Assembly (NCBI GenBank): GCA_904501895.1
Contig: CAJGCX010000020.1
Coordinates: 1-18,235, forward strand
Length of the DNA: 18,235 bases
Source: Clostridiaceae bacterium
GTDB taxonomy: Bacteria; Bacillota; Clostridia; Oscillospirales; Acutalibacteraceae
Reading direction: 5' to 3'
The notes under the pieces are model-generated. The model worked only from the letters and a program-made list of their open reading frames with translations, ran no database searches and had not been told where the DNA came from. Below, one piece after another: positions 1 to 7,864 of this stretch; the first letter of the stretch is position 1; each line of letters starts with the position of its first letter. The translations under genes were made by a program, and so were the position numbers.

Positions 1-2252
1 CCACCTGCGAAAATACCGTCATTCTTGCTTCTTGGCTTTCTTCTCATAATGTTTTCTTCAGGCTGTTCAAGACCGAGTGCCAATGCTGGGAAGCAGTCTG
101 TAACAAGGTTGATGAAAAGAAGATGTGGTGCACGAAGAATTGTAAAGTTCATAATTGTTGCAAAGAAGATTGAAACAACCTCTGAAAGGTTTGAACCAAG
201 AAGGAACTGAATTGCCTTACGGATATTGTCGTAAATTCTTCTTCCTTCACCAACAGCTGAAACGATTGTTGCAAAGTTGTCATCAGCAAGAACCATATCA
301 GCAACGTTCTTTGTAACGTCAGTACCTGTGATACCCATACCAACACCGATATCAGCACTCTTAATTGATGGAGCGTCGTTAACACCGTCACCTGTCATAG
401 CAGTAACGTAGCCCTTGTTTCTCCAAGCGTTAACAATTCTTGTCTTATGTTCAGGCTGAACACGAGCGTAAACGCAGATGTTTTCAACGATTTTTTCAAA
501 CTCTTCGTCAGAGTACTTATCGATATCAGCACCCATCATAGCCTGATTATCATCTGAAAGAATACCAAGCTCACGAGCAATAGCCTTTGCTGTGTTGATG
601 TGGTCACCTGTAATCATAATAGGCTTGATACCTGCACCACGACATTCAACGATAGCATCCTTAACCTCAGGACGAACAGGGTCAATCATACCTGTAAGAC
701 CGATAAATGTCATATCATATTCAAGTGATTCTGAATCGAATGCTGCAGGAGCAACTTCATGATTCTTATATGCAACTGCAAATACACGAAGAGCCTTATT
801 ACCCATTCTTGTATTTTCTTCCATAATCTTTTCACGAAGAGCATCTGTCATTTCGAGAACTTCACCGTTCACGTCAATGTGAGTACACTTCTTAAGGATT
901 TCGTCAGGAGCACCCTTTGTAAACTGGATAACGCCTCTTGCGCTATTGTGAACAGTTGACATCATCTTTCTGCCTGAGTCAAATGGAACTTCACCGATTC
1001 TTGGATATGCCTCAACAAGCTTTGACTTTGGAAGGTCAAGAGTTGCAGCATAGTTAATAAGAGCAACTTCATCAGGTTCACCTGTGCTCTTACCGTCCTC
1101 CTGTACTTCAGCGTTAGTACAAAGAGCCATTGCTGTTGCCAACTGCTGTTCATTTGGAGCAAAGTGGTCAACAACTGTCATAACGTTCTGTGTAAGAGTA
1201 CCTGTCTTATCAGAACAGATAATCTGTGTACAACCGAGAGTTTCAACCGCTGTCATTTTACGGATAATAGCGTTCTTCTTTGACATATTTGTAACGCCAA
1301 TAGAAAGAACGATAGTCATAACTGCAACAAGTCCTTCAGGGATTGCAGCAACAGCGAGAGCAATAGCAGTAATGAATGAATCAAGCGCTACATGGAAGAA
1401 CTCTGGCTTAACGTCAGGGAGAATATACTGTGTAAGAATGTTGTATGCAAAAATAACAATACAAACACCGATAACAAGCTTTGTAAGAACCTTTGAAAGC
1501 TGTTCAAGTTTGATTTCAAGTGGAGTTTTGCCTTCTTCAGCAAGGGTAATAGCATTAGCAATTTTACCCATTTCAGTATCCATACCTGTTGCTACAACAA
1601 CTGCCTTACCACGACCGTAAACGAGAGTTGAGCCCATATATGCCATATTCTTACGGTCACCAAGAGCAACTTCGTCGTCACCTTTTTTACCCATAAGTGC
1701 ATTAACAAGCTTTGTAACAGGAACAGATTCACCTGTAAGTGCTGCTTCCTCGATTTTCATACTTGCGCACTCAAAGATACGACAGTCAGCAGGAATAGCG
1801 TCACCTGCATCAAGAAGAATAACGTCACCAACAACTAAGTCTTCACTCTTAACAGTTACAACCTGACCGTCACGAAGAGTTTTAGTTGTAGCAGCAGACA
1901 TCTTCTGTAATGCTTCAACAGCCTTTTCAGCCTTACTTTCCTGAACAACGCCCAAGATTGCATTAATAAGAACAACAACAAGGATGATGATAGAGTCAGT
2001 TGGAGTTACAAAACCACCATGCTCAATCATTTCAGTTGCAGCAGAAATTACAGCAGCAACGAGCAAAATGATAATCATCGGGTCCTTAAGCTGGTCAAGG
2101 AAACGAGAAAACATTGATACTTTCTTTGCTTCTGCCAACTTGTTTTTTCCGTTTGCTTCAAGTCGTTTTTCAGCCTCAGCAGATGTAAGACCCATTTCAG
2201 TACTCTTAACCTCTGCAAAAACGTCAGCGACCTCGTGAAGATAATGCTTCAT
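1..2252 (-). CDS. P2-type cation-transporting ATPase, probable Mn2+/Ca2+ exporter (C-terminus cut by window edge)
   Basis: Membrane pump that uses ATP to export a divalent cation. About 750 residues are visible. The N-terminal cation-ATPase domain is followed by M1-M2 (about 58-100), the actuator motif TGES (173-176), M4 with PEGL (305-308), the phosphorylation motif DKTGT (Asp348) and the hinge motif TGDGVNDAP (620-628). M5 has the N-x-x-E pattern and M6 has NLVTD, so the acidic and amide ligands typical of SERCA-like P2A pumps are present. M4 reads PEGLVAV where Ca2+ pumps usually have PEGLPA. Family length is about 870-900, so M7-M10 lie outside. The ATG at 2252 follows a GAGGTG ribosome site at 2258-2263. 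The upstream yybP-ykoY-like leader argues for Mn2+ as inducer and probable substrate; Ca2+ transport cannot be excluded. The pump class is certain, the substrate is inference. Confidence 0.93.
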   Translation of the reverse strand, partial: MKHYLHEVADVFAEVKSTEMGLTSAEAEKRLEANGKNKLAEAKKVSMFSRFLDQLKDPMIIILLVAAVISAATEMIEHGGFVTPTDSIIILVVVLINAILGVVQESKAEKAVEALQKMSAATTKTLRDGQVVTVKSEDLVVGDVILLDAGDAIPADCRIFECASMKIEEAALTGESVPVTKLVNALMGKKGDDEVALGDRKNMAYMGSTLVYGRGKAVVVATGMDTEMGKIANAITLAEEGKTPLEIKLEQLSKVLTKLVIGVCIVIFAYNILTQYILPDVKPEFFHVALDSFITAIALAVAAIPEGLVAVMTIVLSIGVTNMSKKNAIIRKMTAVETLGCTQIICSDKTGTLTQNVMTVVDHFAPNEQQLATAMALCTNAEVQEDGKSTGEPDEVALINYAATLDLPKSKLVEAYPRIGEVPFDSGRKMMSTVHNSARGVIQFTKGAPDEILKKCTHIDVNGEVLEMTDALREKIMEENTRMGNKALRVFAVAYKNHEVAPAAFDSESLEYDMTFIGLTGMIDPVRPEVKDAIVECRGAGIKPIMITGDHINTAKAIARELGILSDDNQAMMGADIDKYSDEEFEKIVENICVYARVQPEHKTRIVNAWRNKGYVTAMTGDGVNDAPSIKSADIGVGMGITGTDVTKNVADMVLADDNFATIVSAVGEGRRIYDNIRKAIQFLLGSNLSEVVSIFFATIMNFTILRAPHLLFINLVTDCFPALALGLEQPEENIMRRKPRSKNDGIFAG

Positions 2253-2302
2253 AAAAACACCTCTTTTTTATTTTTTTGCATACGCAATAAATTATACAAT
2301 AT

Positions 2303-2341
2303 CAAAAAAGACCTTCCACAGTTTTAACTGCCGAAGGTCTT
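2303..2341 (-). terminator. Riboswitch-controlled intrinsic terminator
   Basis: On the minus strand AAGACCTTC (2341-2333) pairs with GAAGGTCTT (2316-2308), with a short inner CAG/CTG stem, and is followed directly by a U-run (2309-2304). Its 5' arm contains the bases expected to form the 3' strand of the aptamer P1 stem, making the two structures mutually exclusive. It would also stop read-through from the propeller operon upstream, which has no other visible terminator. Confidence 0.85.
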
Positions 2342-2427
2342 GCTACCCGAAAATCAGGTACGGTAACCAGTCAATATTTTTGACGGATGTTGACTACCGT
2401 AAACAGCTACTCCCCTTGGGGTTTCTT
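2304..2427 (-). promoter_or_regulatory. yybP-ykoY-type manganese riboswitch leader of the P-type ATPase
   Basis: Read on the minus strand, the leader starts just after the promoter with AAGGGGAGUAGCUG (2404-2417), the hallmark loop of the yybP-ykoY family. It then has an ACGGUA/UACCGU stem with inner GUCAA/UUGAC, a small CCUGA/UCGGG hairpin, and the second conserved segment GCAAGACC (around 2336-2343). The AAGG before GGGAGUAG can pair with the CCUU of GACCUUC as the basal P1 stem. The same CCUUC is part of the 5' arm of the following terminator, so ligand-stabilised P1 would prevent termination and switch the ATPase on. The family is an established Mn2+ sensor often found before cation exporters. 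The assignment comes from motif recognition; no covariance search was run. Confidence 0.83.
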
Positions 2428-2433
2428 TTAATT

Positions 2434-2462
2434 AGTATAGCATTTACGGAAATCTTTGTCAA
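2434..2462 (-). promoter_or_regulatory. Sigma-A promoter of the riboswitch/ATPase transcript
   Basis: The -35 box TTGACA (2462-2457) is a perfect consensus. A 17-bp spacer follows, then -10 box TATACT (2439-2434) with a TG-C extension. The predicted start near 2427 lies just before the aptamer. The -35 box begins 10 bp after the stop codon of the upstream small membrane protein. Confidence 0.85.
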
Positions 2463-2471
2463 CAAATCAAA

Positions 2472-2696
2472 TCACAATTTGCCCTTTTTTAATAATTTGT
2501 CCACAATTACCATTACAGTAAGAACAAACACAATCGTAATAAACGCTTTAAGAGGTGCTAAATGTGTCATTGTTGCGACAAAATATTCGAAAAAAGGTGC
2601 TGAAAGTTTTATTGGGAAGAAAACGTAGCTTAAAGAAATCCAACTGACTATTGCTGTTAAAAATCCCACTAAAAATTCTATTACTTTATTTTTCAT
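2472..2696 (-). CDS. Small two-helix membrane protein, third gene of the sigma/propeller unit
   Basis: A 74-residue protein with two hydrophobic segments (about 8-28 and 46-68) separated by a short loop, and a Lys-rich C-terminus, suggesting an integral membrane protein. I do not recognise a family. Its ATG overlaps the last 11 bases of the propeller gene in another frame, and no good ribosome site lies at the usual distance (a GAGG is about 20 nt upstream). Translation is therefore probably coupled to the propeller gene. The overlap and membrane character suggest it partners with the propeller protein, but its role is unknown. It is likely a real gene rather than a chance frame, because it fills the space exactly up to the next promoter. 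Confidence 0.65.
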   Translation of the reverse strand: MKNKVIEFLVGFLTAIVSWISLSYVFFPIKLSAPFFEYFVATMTHLAPLKAFITIVFVLTVMVIVDKLLKKGKL

Positions 2697-4758
2697 AGGT
2701 TGTTATTCTGTCAATTTCCTCGTGTGTTGTAAGGTCAAACGCTACTATTTCTGTTTTATACTCGTTGTAATTATAATACACAACATAGAAATTATCCTCA
2801 ACATATGTTGCACCTAAAATTGTACTATTTTTTGCTCCCAGATAATATCTAGCCATTTCACAAAGAGTGCCATTCTGGAGCTTATATCTGATATAGTAGT
2901 TTCCACCCTTTTCAATATTGCTATAATTCACATACCAATTGAATGTAAACGGTACAGCAAATTCAGTATTAGAAAGAGTCACATACAATTTATGGTTATA
3001 TGCAATTTCAGAATAAGCATATCCTTTACCGTCAGTTACAGGAAGTGATACTGTTTCTTTTGGTGCATAAAGGTCAGTAACATCAAATAATGATACCTTG
3101 CAATCCCCGTTTGTACCTGTTTCTGTACCATCCTGACCAACGCCTACAATAAGGTTTTCCGTAATCGGGTGAAGATATTCTGAAAATCCCGGTATTTTAA
3201 GTTCACCCTTTACAGTTGGGTTTTCAGGGTCGCTCAAATCAATCACAAACAATGGGTCAGTCTGACGGAAGGTTACAACATAAGCCATATCACCTACAAA
3301 ACGTACAGATTCAATAAGCTCACCCTTTGCTAAATCCTCAACCTTACCTACAATCTCCATATTGTTGTTGAGAATATAGAGGTTATTTGTTCTGTCATCA
3401 ACTGAGAAAGAAACTGTATTTCCGTCTGTCTTTGAGTTATTAGCTGTTGTTGCTATACGGAAATATTCACCGTCATAGCTCATTGAAAATTGATTATTGA
3501 TATATCCGTTTACCTTGCCTGTGCATTTATACTCAACACCTGTGTCAGTATAATCAAATTTATAAATTTTAGTTGTATCCTGTATTCCATCACCTGTTGT
3601 TTCGCATAAGAACAAGCCTTCTGCAGATGCATAAAGATGATTACACTCACCGAGAATTGCTTCACTTTCAGGGTCAGCATCCTTACTTAAATCAAGAGTT
3701 GTAACAACAGCATAGGTTGTTGATGGGCTTTCTTCAACAATTGAAATACATCCTGCAGGAATCGGTTCACAAACATCATTTACAGTAACCTCTGGAATAC
3801 ACTTATCACGATAATCATCTGAATATGTGTTTACATAGTATTCACTGATTGTATAAAGCTTTGTGCCAATCATTCGTGAATTATCATAAGTACCCTGCTG
3901 TGAATATTCTGTTACAAGCTTCGGAGCATTTTTGTCACTTATATCATACACCTTAACAAATGTATCGTATGAAGATTCCCTATAAGAACCATAAGTACCG
4001 TAGGCATAATCCACTAATTCCGATTTTTTCTTATCATTTGTTTTTTTTCGAAGATTGCCAACTATAACAAGCTTATCACCGTTAATATAAATTTCATTAA
4101 CAAGCTCTGTTTCCTTTAACTCGACCTGTGCAGTTTCCTTCATTTTATCCTTTGTAACATCAACGATAGAAACTGATGTGGTTTCACCGTTTGCAATGTA
4201 AAGGTAGCTTCCGTCAGTTTTGATAATATCGCCCTCGTCAACTCCCTTTTCCTGAGTGTTGGTTGTGCCATAATCCTTATCAACAAGTGTAGTTGTGTTT
4301 TCTTCTACTGTATCATCCGTAGTAGTACTGCCTATTGCCGCACCATTCATACTTCCGACTGCAGATTCAGGCATAGCACCGTCAGCTATCATATCCGCTT
4401 CTTCGTCATTAGCATAGAAGAAATCTCTGAAATTATTCTTTTTTGCTTCCTTATGAAGCTTATCGAATTTTTCATAAACCTTATCGTAAGATTCATAACG
4501 CATTACTTCTGCATTTTTCACGCTATCATTGACAGGTATTTCCTTTTCCTGAAGGCTCATATACATACCTACAACACCCACAACAAGAAGTAACGATGCC
4601 ACCAAAGGCACAATTTTCTTCGCATTGTTCTTTTTCTTTGGCATTTCAATAACTTCTGCTTTTGAAGACTCAATGGTTGCCATAATATTTTCTGTGCTTA
4701 AGGAGTCAGGCAAATTAACCTGCATTTTGCTGTTAAGCATTTTCTTTGTCTTTTTCAT
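2686..4758 (-). CDS. Membrane-anchored beta-propeller domain protein, possible anti-sigma/sensor
   Basis: 690 residues. A basic cytoplasmic segment (1-48) is followed by one hydrophobic helix (49-67), a low-complexity linker rich in Thr/Asp/Glu (about 130-165), then a long beta-rich domain with repeated blade-like segments such as DGSYLYIANG and GDMAYVVTFR to the end. The pattern fits the secreted beta-propeller family (Beta_propel, distantly WD40-like). The topology puts the propeller outside and a short tail inside. Its start codon overlaps the stop codon of the ECF sigma gene by one base (TAATG), a sign of translational coupling. That pairing is typical of a sigma factor and its membrane anti-sigma partner, but the 48-residue tail has no anti-sigma motif I recognise (no zinc HxxxCxxC). 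Family assignment is good; the regulatory role is inference. Confidence 0.8.
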   Translation of the reverse strand: MKKTKKMLNSKMQVNLPDSLSTENIMATIESSKAEVIEMPKKKNNAKKIVPLVASLLLVVGVVGMYMSLQEKEIPVNDSVKNAEVMRYESYDKVYEKFDKLHKEAKKNNFRDFFYANDEEADMIADGAMPESAVGSMNGAAIGSTTTDDTVEENTTTLVDKDYGTTNTQEKGVDEGDIIKTDGSYLYIANGETTSVSIVDVTKDKMKETAQVELKETELVNEIYINGDKLVIVGNLRKKTNDKKKSELVDYAYGTYGSYRESSYDTFVKVYDISDKNAPKLVTEYSQQGTYDNSRMIGTKLYTISEYYVNTYSDDYRDKCIPEVTVNDVCEPIPAGCISIVEESPSTTYAVVTTLDLSKDADPESEAILGECNHLYASAEGLFLCETTGDGIQDTTKIYKFDYTDTGVEYKCTGKVNGYINNQFSMSYDGEYFRIATTANNSKTDGNTVSFSVDDRTNNLYILNNNMEIVGKVEDLAKGELIESVRFVGDMAYVVTFRQTDPLFVIDLSDPENPTVKGELKIPGFSEYLHPITENLIVGVGQDGTETGTNGDCKVSLFDVTDLYAPKETVSLPVTDGKGYAYSEIAYNHKLYVTLSNTEFAVPFTFNWYVNYSNIEKGGNYYIRYKLQNGTLCEMARYYLGAKNSTILGATYVEDNFYVVYYNYNEYKTEIVAFDLTTHEEIDRITTYEK

Positions 4759-5255
4759 TATTCCAGCTCCTTTCTGAGTTTTCCTAATGTTCTTCTCAAT
4801 TTTGTCCTTACCGTCGCTGATGGCAAGTCCATCATTTTGCCGATTTCGTGGGATTTAAAGCCACCAACCACCGACAAAAGTACAATTTCCCGTGAAGCTT
4901 CGTCGAGGCTGTTAAGGGCTTCACGGACAGGTATTGAAAATTCGATTTCGCTGTCCGTATAGCCTGTGTCCTCAAACTCCACTATGTAATTATTTTTCGA
5001 TAAAATTCTTTTACATGTATTTGAAAGGGATAAAAACAGATATGATTTGAATTTGTCAGGATTCCTTAAGGAATGCATACTTTTAAAGACTGATACGGCC
5101 GTATCCTGCACAGCGTCCTGTGCATCATAAGTATTTTTGCAAAGACCAAGAGCAAAGCGATACATATCAATTGCGTAATACTCATAGAGCTTACCAAAGG
5201 CATCCTTATCTCCTGCCATTGCAGATAAAACAAGATTGTTTATTTCCTTGCTCAT
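4758..5255 (-). CDS. ECF-type RNA polymerase sigma factor (sigma-70 family)
   Basis: 165 residues with the two-domain ECF layout. Region 2 (about 15-75) contains DAFGKLYEYY and DAQDAVQDTAVSVF, the polymerase- and -10-binding helices. Region 4 (about 108-160) contains SLDEASREIVLLSVVGGF, followed by the helix-turn-helix HEIGKMMDLPSATVRTKLRR that recognises the -35 element. The start at 5255 is preferred because GGGAGGT lies 7 nt upstream; an ATG two codons earlier is too close to that site, and a more upstream in-frame ATG (5345) lacks a ribosome site and would put the promoter inside the gene. The downstream membrane propeller gene overlaps by one base, so the sigma factor is probably controlled by an extracytoplasmic signal. 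Target genes are unknown; the divergent protease is a candidate only by position. Confidence 0.92.
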   Translation of the reverse strand: MSKEINNLVLSAMAGDKDAFGKLYEYYAIDMYRFALGLCKNTYDAQDAVQDTAVSVFKSMHSLRNPDKFKSYLFLSLSNTCKRILSKNNYIVEFEDTGYTDSEIEFSIPVREALNSLDEASREIVLLSVVGGFKSHEIGKMMDLPSATVRTKLRRTLGKLRKELE

Positions 5256-5306
5256 TTTCATACCTCCCGTCTTTTTTCGGTTAACCTTTTGCCCTTTCAT
5301 AATATA

Positions 5307-5335
5307 AGAGTAGCAAAATTTAGTTTTTGTTTCAA
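5307..5335 (-). promoter_or_regulatory. Candidate promoter of the sigma/propeller operon
   Basis: Minus-strand TTGAAA (5335-5330), 17-bp spacer, TACTCT (5312-5307) with a preceding TG-C extension. The same stretch also contains GAAAC, a common ECF -35 core, so autoregulation is possible. The -10 box is weak. Confidence 0.45.
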
Positions 5336-5359
5336 CTTTTTCCATAAAATTTATATTTA

Positions 5360-5388
5360 TTGAAATTTTTCGTTTTCTATTTTATAAT
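5360..5388 (+). promoter_or_regulatory. Sigma-A promoter of the metalloprotease gene
   Basis: TTGAAA (5360-5365), 17-bp spacer and a perfect TATAAT (5383-5388), 29 nt before the start codon. It is divergent from the sigma operon promoter 25 bp away. Confidence 0.75.
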
Positions 5389-5417
5389 AATTATATCTTA
5401 TATTAAGGAAAAGAAAA

Positions 5418-6281
5418 ATGAAGCGTTCAACAAAAGTTAAAATAATTGTATTTTTCATAGTTTTCTTTCTCTGCTTTGTGGATTTGAGACCTTTATTCAG
5501 ACCAAAAAAGCCTGAACCAACTATTATTACAACTCCAATAACTGACCAGACAAGAAAAAATCATAACAAGGGCTCTTGCTATGATATGGAAAGTAATCTT
5601 TGTTATTTTGTTATTCATCTTGATGACAAGGAAAGCAGTTGGAATGAAAAAGAGAAAACTGAATTTATCGAGAAGAAGTTTCTTGTATCTCTTGATTACC
5701 TTTCACAAAAGGCAACGGATTATTCTGTTACAATCAGCACACAGTATAAAAGCCTAACTGACAGCGACACGAAGATTATCTATGACGGAATAATCGAAAG
5801 TGACGTTGTTGAAAATGGTAGTCAGGAGGATATTTTAAATCAGGTTGCCTCGTCGTTAGGCTACAAATCGCCTGAAGAAATGGATGCCTCACTTAAAAAG
5901 GAAACTAGCATTGAGCAAATTGCCTATCTTATTATTGTCAACAAGGAAGGTCGTTCATATAAATATTCATATACACCGGAAAATTCAAAACAGATTGAAT
6001 TTTGTGTGTTTTTCGACGATTCATTGAAATTTGACAACACCACTTGTTGCAGTACAATTGCCCACGAAATTCTTCATCTTTTTGGTGCAGAGGATTTTTA
6101 TAACCCTTACGGTGAAATGCCACAAAGAGAAAAACTTGCAAAAGAACTTTATCCGAATGATATCATGCTGACACTTGTTAATGATGTGAACAATGCAAAA
6201 ATCGGAGCATATACAGCTTATGCTGTGGGTTGGACAGATACATTACCCAAGGAATGTAACGCACCTGAATGGTGGGAATAG
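5418..6281 (+). CDS. Membrane-anchored metzincin-like zinc metalloprotease
   Basis: 287 residues. A basic N-terminus and one hydrophobic helix (8-22) indicate a signal anchor, leaving the rest outside the membrane. The catalytic motif HEILHLFGAED (216-226) matches the extended zinc motif HExxHxxGxxD: His216 and His220 as ligands, Glu217 as base, Gly223 at the turn, and Asp226 as probable third ligand in place of the usual His (as in snapalysin-type metzincins). A downstream PNDIM (Met250) could be the Met-turn. Cys residues flank the active site (Cys210, Cys211) and others are scattered. The remaining sequence does not suggest a named family to me. The start follows AAGGAAAAG by 5 nt. It is monocistronic, with its own promoter and a hairpin terminator 17 nt after the stop. 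Peptidase character is well supported; its substrate is unknown. Confidence 0.75.
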   Translation: MKRSTKVKIIVFFIVFFLCFVDLRPLFRPKKPEPTIITTPITDQTRKNHNKGSCYDMESNLCYFVIHLDDKESSWNEKEKTEFIEKKFLVSLDYLSQKATDYSVTISTQYKSLTDSDTKIIYDGIIESDVVENGSQEDILNQVASSLGYKSPEEMDASLKKETSIEQIAYLIIVNKEGRSYKYSYTPENSKQIEFCVFFDDSLKFDNTTCCSTIAHEILHLFGAEDFYNPYGEMPQREKLAKELYPNDIMLTLVNDVNNAKIGAYTAYAVGWTDTLPKECNAPEWWE

Positions 6282-6297
6282 TTTGAACAAACAATTA

Positions 6298-6328
6298 CAG
6301 CGAGGTACAACGCCTCGCTGTTTGTTTT
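6298..6328 (+). terminator. Intrinsic terminator after the metalloprotease gene
   Basis: CAGCGAGG (6298-6305) pairs perfectly with CCTCGCTG (6313-6320) across a 7-nt loop, followed by TTTGTTTT. Confidence 0.88.
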
Positions 6329-6368
6329 GAGTAATTAAATTATAATTTAAACTATCCACATCTTACTG

Positions 6369-6396
6369 TTGTAAATGAACCACAAATTATGATAAT
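6369..6396 (+). promoter_or_regulatory. Candidate promoter of the metallophosphoesterase gene
   Basis: TTGTAA (6369-6374), 16-bp spacer, GATAAT (6391-6396), ending 33 nt before the start codon. Both boxes deviate modestly from consensus. Confidence 0.5.
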
Positions 6397-6429
6397 ATAT
6401 ACGTATAACTTTGAAAGGGAATATTAACT

Positions 6430-7755
6430 ATGAATCCTGTAAAATTTTATCTTCTTACTGACACTCATTATTTCGAAAACGATTTAGGTGCTGAAGGCAA
6501 GGCATTTGAAGACTATATGAAAAAAGAACAGTATTTTATGAAAGAAAGTAGCGCTATCGTAAAATCTGTTTTCGAGAAAATCTCTAACGACCGTGACATC
6601 GATATTGTCATTATTCCGGGTGACCTTACAAAAAATGGTGAATTGGAAAGTCACAAAAGCTTTGTAAAGGAGCTTTATAAACTCAAAGAAAATGGCAAAA
6701 AAATCTTTGTAATTACTGCAGGACACGATTATGGCAGCGCGTTTGCCTTTAAAAATGACCAATGGATTAATGTAGAAGGTACACCATTTGAAATTCTCAC
6801 TGATTTGTACAAGGATTTTGGCATTGGTGATGCACTTGCAGTTGATGAACCAACTCATTCTTATGTTGCACAGATTACAGACGGTGTCAGAATGCTTGCA
6901 ATTTGTTGCGATAGTGAAAATCAGCCAAAGGGTGCTATGGATGAAAGACTTATGACCTGGGCAAAGGAGCAGATTGACAAATCTAACGCTGACGGATGCT
7001 CAATGTTTGCTATCTGCCACTACCCTATTATCCCATCTGTGCCTGTTTTTGATTTTGTTGGTGATGCTAAAATCAAGGAATGGCGTAAGGTTGCATCCTT
7101 CCTTGCTGACAACGGAGTAGAACTTGCGTTTACAGGACATATGCACATTCAGAGCATCAACGAATTTTTCAGCGAAAAGGGTAATCGATTTATCGATGTC
7201 TGCACATCCTGTCTTGTGGGTAGTCCTGCAAAATACAGAAAAATCGAAATCGATGAGAATTCAAAACTTAAAATTCAGTCAATTCCCGTTGAGGATTTCG
7301 GTCTGGATATGAACGGACTCCCAACTCAGGAATATTTTGACCGTCAATTCCGCGGTGCTATTGTTGAGCGTATTCTCCGTGCCCTTAACGGTGGCGATGG
7401 CATTGTTAAGCACCTTAAAAATCTTGGCAAAAAATTTATCACAACTGCAACTATCGGCACATTAAGTCATCTCCTTTTCATTAAGGTTGACAAATCAATC
7501 AAAAACAAGAAATTAACCGACCTGATTGGTGAAGTAGGACTTGCGATTTTCACAGGTGATATGCCTTATGTTGAAGGCACCCCAATACACAGCGCATTCA
7601 CAAAAGTCCTTAAACGATTTTCTTTCATTATCAAAAAGGTTGAGCCAAAACTTCAGAAGGGTGACAATAAAATCGACCTTAAGGAAATGCTTCTTAACAC
7701 TATCGGCAATAATAAAGGCTATTCCGACAACCACGCAGAATTCACACTTAAATAA
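6430..7755 (+). CDS. Calcineurin-like metallophosphoesterase with a C-terminal extension
   Basis: 441 residues, no signal peptide, so probably cytoplasmic. Metallophosphatase motifs appear in order: D-x-H at Asp11/His13, GDLTKNGE (Gly64-Asp65), the position of the GNHD motif occupied by AGHD (97-100), HYP with His197, and GHMH (His237, His239). Family members hydrolyse phosphomono- or diesters with a two-metal centre. The Asn that normally bridges or ligates metal is Gly98 here, which is unusual; the other ligands are kept. Residues from about 290 to 441 form an extension beyond the catalytic core, rich in Lys and hydrophobics, for which I see no family. The ATG follows GAAAGGGA by 10 nt. Substrate unknown. 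The gene has its own promoter and is followed by the independently promoted MFS gene. Confidence 0.85.
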   Translation: MNPVKFYLLTDTHYFENDLGAEGKAFEDYMKKEQYFMKESSAIVKSVFEKISNDRDIDIVIIPGDLTKNGELESHKSFVKELYKLKENGKKIFVITAGHDYGSAFAFKNDQWINVEGTPFEILTDLYKDFGIGDALAVDEPTHSYVAQITDGVRMLAICCDSENQPKGAMDERLMTWAKEQIDKSNADGCSMFAICHYPIIPSVPVFDFVGDAKIKEWRKVASFLADNGVELAFTGHMHIQSINEFFSEKGNRFIDVCTSCLVGSPAKYRKIEIDENSKLKIQSIPVEDFGLDMNGLPTQEYFDRQFRGAIVERILRALNGGDGIVKHLKNLGKKFITTATIGTLSHLLFIKVDKSIKNKKLTDLIGEVGLAIFTGDMPYVEGTPIHSAFTKVLKRFSFIIKKVEPKLQKGDNKIDLKEMLLNTIGNNKGYSDNHAEFTLK

Positions 7756-7802
7756 AATTGAAAAGTAAATCATTCCACAGCACAAAACCTAATCTATTTT
7801 TG

Positions 7803-7830
7803 TTGAAATGATTTTTTATTGTGGTATAAT
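7803..7830 (+). promoter_or_regulatory. Sigma-A promoter of the MFS transporter gene
   Basis: TTGAAA (7803-7808), 16-bp spacer, perfect TATAAT (7825-7830) with a TG-G extension. The start codon lies 34 nt downstream. Confidence 0.8.
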
Positions 7831-7864
7831 TAGTCACATTATTTGTTGTTTCGGAGGTACATTT

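Noticed and set aside
1084..1620. 178-codon plus-strand open frame
   Set aside because: It lies antisense inside the P-type ATPase coding region, which has all its motifs on the minus strand; the frame has no ribosome site or recognisable protein character.
5256..5345. Longer N-terminus for the ECF sigma factor
   Set aside because: No ribosome site precedes 5345, the extra 30 residues are not typical of the family, and the likely promoter would fall inside the gene. The GGGAGGT site favours 5255.
7767..7814. Possible terminator AAATCATT/AATGATTT after the metallophosphoesterase gene
   Set aside because: Only 8 weak A/T-rich pairs across a 32-nt loop, overlapping the MFS promoter; too weak to call.
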